Shown here one piece after another: positions 58,394-64,000 of a stretch of DNA of 64,000 nt (within the stretch, counting starts at the first letter, position 1; each line of letters begins with the position of its first letter). The position numbers and the translations under genes were made by a program. Under the pieces are notes generated by a model. The model searched no databases and was not told where the DNA came from. It saw only the letters and a program-made list of their open reading frames with translations. The stretch comes from Diphasiastrum complanatum (taxonomy: Eukaryota; Streptophyta; Lycopodiopsida; Lycopodiales; Lycopodiaceae), in contig CM055095.1 in NCBI GenBank assembly GCA_029204225.1, positions 74,145,501-74,209,500 of the forward strand. The letters run 5' to 3'.

Positions 58394-59265
58394 TTAGTTT
58401 GTTTTAGGTGGATCTGGGGGTAGATAGTCAGCTCGAATGAAGAGAGTGTGGATTGATATTCCAGCATCACCCACTTTATAATCATTGTCCTCAATGTTGG
58501 CCCCAAGCAATAGTTGTGGTAATAGCCATAGTTCAAAACTATCGAATGATGGAAAGTGCGCGACTGCAACTTTGAAGTTAGCACCCTTCATAAAGTCCAA
58601 TTTTTTTCTTTTAGAAAAATAATTGTGGTGATCCAACTTCGACTATTGCCCTTCATAGAGACTGATAATGCTTGAGAGAGAAAGTAAAAGTAGGTCCAAA
58701 TCTATTTTTCAAATTCGACTTTCTCAAAAAAAAAAAACAGGAGAATCATTTTAGCCTCTTGAAGAGGATTTGAATAATGCTCTTCAATGAAATGCGATAG
58801 CAGCCTTTCAAGTATTTATCTACCCTTCAACTACTCAAATAATGTTATTGAGGAGAAGGGATCACATCATCAGAATTTCGATGCATCAGATAGTTTCGAA
58901 TAATGCTCTTCCACTTTCGATAAGAGAAAATAACAGGTGCATGATAGCACCAGTCAAGGAAGAGGAATGTCAAAGCATAGTTCATAATTCGATTCGAATT
59001 CGAATGAAGGGGCTTTGAATTATGATCTTTTAAAATATGAAACAAGGTCTTTGAGAAGTTCAATAATGGCTTTGAACTTTAACAGTCTTTCTCCTCCATA
59101 ATTAATTTTGCCCAAGCCAAGATTCCTTGAGTTGAAATAGGTTTTTTGAGTTTTAGAACCTACAGTTGCCTTAAAATAAAGATTGCCTACATTCGATAGT
59201 TTTGTGCAGTTGTTGATCGATCTTTCGGACCTGTCCATAGCCTTTGAATATTCAGATTTCTTCAA
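58394..59265 (-). other. Unrecognised minus-strand frames
   Basis: Three short frames are strung together on the minus strand: 59265-59020 (NYGGERLLKFKAIIELLKDL), 59063-58845 (ALTFLFLDWCYHAPVIF) and 58636-58394 (FELWLLPQLLLGANIEDNDY; ISIHTLFIRADYLPPDPPK). They could be pieces of one decayed coding sequence. I do not recognise a family and find no start or promoter. Chance frames remain possible. Confidence 0.25.
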
Positions 59266-59469
59266 TCTTCAAATCATGAGAATCTTCAGACCGGCAACCT
59301 TAAAATGTCCTACAATCTCCACCCTTTGATAAAAGATAAGAAGTCTTCGAATAGGTGAGCAGGCTCTGATTGCATGAAGAGGCCCGACACGAATACTGAC
59401 CTTTAAAAATAGTTTGATTGTGCCTTTGAGAGAAAAGGTTGTAGCCTCAATACAAGTTGCCTCAAAGAG

Positions 59470-59660
59470 CAAATGCTAAGCCTTGGCTTAGATATGGATA
59501 TAGACAGTTAGAGTTTTTGACAATGGCTTAGATACTTCATTGTCTTAGATAATCCTTAGATAATCAATTAGACAATCATTTTAAATAGCTCATTAGATAG
59601 TTCATTAGATAGTCCATAGCTAATTCATTAGATAGCTGCATAATCATAGTACATAGTCAA
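59470..59660. repeat. Degenerate TTAGATAG-type short repeats
   Basis: Words such as CATTAGATAGTTCATTAGATAG, CTTAGATAATCCTTAGATAA and GGCTTAGATA recur about ten times. It is a decayed simple or minisatellite repeat without coding capacity. Confidence 0.6.
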
Positions 59661-59973
59661 TAATCTTCCATTAAATAGGCTTGAGCAACACCAATCGGGT
59701 ATGCTTGGGCCTTCACAAGGTTATTAACTACATTTCTAACCTAGTCCAAAATGGCAAGGTGAAACTAATAAACTCATACACTAGAGTATGGAATATCCAT
59801 TTCAAGAATTATTTTGAATGCTCTAAACCTGTAGTGCATTTTCCTGGCCAACAATTTCAAAATTCTAACAAATATAGACAATCCTTTTGAATTCTAAGTG
59901 TTGATAAAAATCACCAACACTGGAAATATCATATTTGAGTGTATAACACCATGATTTTAACAAAATTCTTTTG

Positions 59974-60300
59974 GGTTTTCTACTTTAAAAAGTATTATAC
60001 AACCATAGAAACATTTTTCTCAATTTGTTTTCAATTTGGAGTTATGTAGAGATAGATATGTGCATCTAAAGTTACCCATGTCAAGCGATGAAAAGTATTA
60101 AAAATTATTGAAAGGTGCTAGAAAGTTTCAACTCTTTTAAAGGTGCCCTTTACAACCCTTTCTTTGGCTATCTACTTTTCATAACCTTTTTGACCATAGA
60201 AACACGTCTATGAATTTTTTTTTTGTAATTTGGAGTTCTATAGAGATATCTACGTGCACCTAAAGTTATCCATGTGAAGTGCTAAAAAGTGCTGAAATTT
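59974..60300 (+). repeat. Diverged tandem dimer with a 192-bp period
   Basis: 59974-60108 aligns with 60166-60300. Shared landmarks are CTACTTT, ACCATAGAAACA, AATTTGGAGTT, TAGAGATA and CTAAAGTTA(C/T)CCATGT. It has no coding capacity. Only two units are seen. Confidence 0.8.
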
Positions 60301-60612
60301 GAAGTTTTGTGGGGGCAAATTGCCATCAATTGAGAGAGAAAAAAATTAAGTCTTCCAATTTAACACAATGAAGAGTCAAGTCTAGTTCCACATACAATTG
60401 AAAGATTGAAATTTTATCATTTGATGACATGTTATGTTTTGTCAAGTGACCAAGGGTTTTATGTGCACTTTTGTGTGCACACGCAATGTTGAAAACAACT
60501 CTAGTGCTAATAAAAAGTTTTATCATGGAGTTCTCAGTTTGAATGAGTTGAATTGTCTAATGAATATGTTTAGGAATTAAAGCATGATATTTACTCTATT
60601 GTTCACCCATTG

Positions 60613-60650
<38 letters not shown>

Positions 60651-61290
60651 CAAGAAAAACCACATATTATAGCATGACAAGACCATTGAAAAATATGGTC
60701 AAGACTTTGTAAATAGATCATGGCAATTGCAAAAGTTCTTGCATCAAATTAAGTGTGAATGTTCATGTTCTTTTATGATCTATGTAATCACGAGAATAGT
60801 CTATGGAAGCATGAATCCATCATATTTGTAAATGTGTGTATGGAACTCATATTAAGTACTTCATATAAATATGTAACGGAAATTATTTCGTACAAATCAC
60901 AAATTCGAGAATCCAATTGAATTAATAATGATAATAGACAATACTTGGAAAAGACACATGAATTCAGTTCTAAAATAAAATACCTCATTGATTTCGAAAA
61001 TTATCAGAAGCTAATTGTATTCTATCAATTTCTAAGGCATTATACAACTAGCACCCAATGACTGGCTTCATACAAAAAAAAACCCCGCTATAGTGTTATG
61101 AACACTATCAAGCAACACACAAAACGTACAACATGTTTTTGGCAACCACAATGGGATTTATATCCATGAAACCCATATACTATAGTGGTATCCTAGTTCA
61201 TAATGACATAGAAGTATAGAAATTTTTAAGTGATAAAAATCTTGTGTAATTGAGAGAAGAATTAAATATGAATAGTTCAATGAGATAAAG
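60301..61290. other. No gene seen; contains an AT microsatellite
   Basis: AT-rich DNA with an (AT)n run at 60614-60648 and no supported frame or TE terminus. Confidence 0.45.
60614..60648. repeat. (AT)n microsatellite
   Basis: About 17 uninterrupted AT units. Confidence 0.97.
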
Positions 61291-61410
61291 ATGAACCTTT
61301 TTTCTAGTAAAGATGTCAATGAAGTAAGAGTTTTTTTTTTAGAATTATGTGGTTACTATAGAAGATTTATACAAAATTATGATCAGATATCTACTCCCTT
61401 ATATAATAGT
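61291..61410 (+). pseudogene. Small Ty3/gypsy RT/RNase H fragment
   Basis: KDVNEVRVFF followed by LELCGYYRRFIQNYDQISTP is the connection between gypsy RT and RNase H (compare LGHVGYYRRFIQNH near 24790). The poly-T at 61329-61338 disturbs the frame. Nothing else of the element is recognisable nearby. Confidence 0.75.
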
Positions 61411-61915
61411 CACTGTATATATAAAAGTGTAATTCGATGTTATACATGTATTGCCTTTGTAAATTTATGGCTCAAAACTGAACTGAATGAAATGAAGTTT
61501 CAATCGTAGACAAGAGTTGAAGATAAAATTCCTCCTCAATGTTGAATGTTACAAGAGCGACGTAGCAACAAATACTTTTAAGTATTAATCACAACTTTAT
61601 CTTCAAGTCTTGTAGAGACTAAAAGGCCATCTAAAGCCTTATTCATTCAAAAAAGATGACAAATCAATACCTATTTGGGGACTAGAACAAATTGCTAATC
61701 ATGCTGCAATTTGTTCAGCTATGACAGTCTTTCCCACTATATTGACTTTAGAATTTTGTGTTGTGAGATAGTGACAAGTACCAGTTGAATGTCTTGAAAT
61801 AAGGTATGTTGTATGATACTTTTTAAGTACTTTTTATAAACTTTTCAGCCTTATTTTACCTTATTAGATTATGAATAAAGGGTTTAATCTTGCTCTTTTA
61901 AGAAGGAACTATGTG

Positions 61916-61918
<3 letters not shown>

Positions 61919-61995
<77 letters not shown>
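61919..61995. repeat. Compound (CT)n(CA)n microsatellite
   Basis: About 22 CT units pass directly into about 16 CA units. Confidence 0.97.
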
Positions 61996-61996
<1 letters not shown>

Positions 61997-62088
61997 TTTA
62001 CATTAAATCCACATTTTCTTCCTATTGTTTTCTTTCTAAGATTCTATTCATCCATGGAAATTGCTAGTTTCGATATCAATTTATGAAT

Positions 62089-62100
62089 TGGTATCAAAGC
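62089..62100 (+). other. Copia-type PBS-like site
   Basis: TGGTATCAAAGC differs by one base from the tRNA-Met PBS TGGTATCAGAGC. No clear LTR end (CA) precedes it and no gag follows, so it is a relic at best. Confidence 0.35.
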
Positions 62101-63689
62101 CTCGATTGCTTCATTCAAGGTGTGACAAATTCGGGGCTTTAAGTTGTACTAAAATTTGTTGCATTGTGATATGGTAGGTACCGTTCATAGAAAGGTTGCA
62201 TCAAAGATGTTATATGCCACAAATATATAAATAATTAAATGGATACAACAAAGCCCATTATGAAATACATTTTATTTTCCATAAAACAAAATCATAGAAT
62301 AATAAGATATCATGAATTGGTGTCAAGCTCACCACAAAAATCTCCCATGAAAGTTGAGTTGGATAAAAGTCCTAGATACATTTCACACTACATGTTTGAT
62401 AAGTGCAAAATTTAAAATAGAGCTCCTATTGGTCCAAAAAAAAATTGGGACTCCCATGGGCCCTTTTACATTAACATCCACTTGCCACTATGTGGCAGAT
62501 GACATGGTAAGGACCCACAGCCACATAGGGGCAAATCAAATCCATTTTTTGTGCTAGCCAATGTCCTCTGACATGTTGGCTTGCATTTTAAACTTTTTTA
62601 ACCCTTCACTACCAATATTCCTTTCACTGAAATGCATTCAATTATGACCTTTTCAGTTGAAAGCTGATTGCTTGAAAAAAAAAACTTAAAGCACCCTTCA
62701 ACCTTTTACCATGAAAACTTAAAAGTTTCATACTTGCATTTCAAAACACAACACCTTAGATAAAGTGGGCCAATCGTGTGTCAAGATTCAAATGGGCCAA
62801 TTATATTGTAGCCCTGCATTTAACACCTCTACCAACCAAATGTGAAATGGCGGTGATCAATTGCCCATCACCACTCAAAAAATGGGTAACAAGTGAATGG
62901 GCCAGGCAACGGAACTTGCCGGTAGTCTGAAACTACCCTTAAATACACAAAAATTTGGCTACTTTTGATTATGTAGTGGTTTATTATTGTAACATAACTT
63001 CGAACATCGCAAAAAAAAAATATTCACTGAAAGGCACCACTGTGTCTTTTGTTCTGAAAGTTGAGACCAGAGATGGGGGTCGACCATTTAAAATTCTTGG
63101 ATTTATTTGAGGTAACGAACGGATAAGGTTATATGCTTCTATTTTAGCCCACCTAATCTACATGGCACTTTTGACTGTTCATACCTCAATACACTCTTGA
63201 ATACACTGGATATCATTACACTGAGAATTTAGAAATCAAGTTGTCCAGCCAATATATTGGTAGCGCAATGGCTTTGTCAAGAAATACTCATGGGATCAAT
63301 TAAAATACGAAAAAGGTCCTTTGAAAATTATCTGCATATGTGAGTAATTTGAAAATACCAATTGCCCCAAGCAATTTACGTTCAGGAACACCATGAAACC
63401 TGACAAAGGAGGTGAAAAAGACCATGAACTGTGACCATTCTCCAAACAGTATAAACAGCGTCAAATGAGAGTCAAGATGAAATTATCAGAATCACCATTC
63501 ATTCTCGATGCCAGTAGCTGGTGCTCTACTAGTGCTTCAAAATTATCTTGAACAAAACTGGAGATTCCCAAACAACAAATAATTCAGCCATTCTAACTAG
63601 TCCTCCAAAAATCAATCCATACTCGTTGTGATGTCACTTAGAAGTTCAAGTACTTAAGTGACTAACTCACTCCTTAGCCCAAGAAAAGC

Positions 63690-64000
<311 letters not shown>

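Larger units (their letters stand above)
61411..63689. other. Mostly non-coding; LTR-like relics and the 3' flank of RPS14
   Basis: No gene is supported here. The stretch contains a CT/CA microsatellite, a PBS-like site at 62089 and a similar phrase near 62310 (ATGAATTGGTGTCAAGC). The part just before 63690 is presumably the RPS14 3' UTR. Confidence 0.45.

Overview
This window is land-plant nuclear DNA, AT-rich and packed with transposable elements. Ty1/copia, Ty3/gypsy (PBS of the GCACCGTTGCCGGGGA type) and a CACTA (TNP2-type) transposase are all present and nearly all broken by stops, frameshifts and nested insertions. Only two kinds of host gene are visible. One is an intact intronless nepenthesin-like aspartic protease, present twice. 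The other is the 3' end of the cytosolic ribosomal protein gene RPS14 (uS11), split by a GT-AG intron, at the right edge. The TE load suggests a large plant genome; the sequence does not fix the lineage.

Layout. 1-2475: a copia integrase/RT remnant joined to a gypsy integrase remnant. 2475-18163 is the left arm of a giant inverted repeat: a short repeat called R here, a non-coding LTR repeat called L here, the 3' part of a gypsy element with a long extra ORF and its 3' LTR, a CACTA transposase relic, the protease gene, and the 5' part of a copia element. 18164-36046 is the spacer: the rest of that copia, a gypsy element inserted into its integrase (19750-29711), another copia gag/protease relic, a second L, a copia RT/RNase H relic, an L end and R. 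36047-50016 is the right arm, the same modules in reverse order and orientation. 50017-55300: the rest of R, a minus-strand copia with its 3' LTR, and a gypsy LTR end with PBS. 55300-63689: an R copy split by a solo LTR with target-site duplication, a gypsy gag relic, small repeats, microsatellites and otherwise featureless DNA. 63690-64000: RPS14.

The most notable structure is the inverted repeat. Its outer parts differ visibly (several percent, mostly transitions), but a core of about 5.4 kb (about 11.4-16.8 kb against 38.2-43.6 kb) holding the protease gene and its non-coding flanks is almost identical. The abrupt change suggests gene conversion or a recent inverted duplication of the core; a misassembly must be excluded. 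The two protease genes are both open and converge on the TE-filled spacer.

The second item is a long extra ORF of about 880 codons between integrase and the 3' LTR of the gypsy family. It is present in three degenerate copies with the same start, a coiled-coil middle and a conserved C-terminal module.
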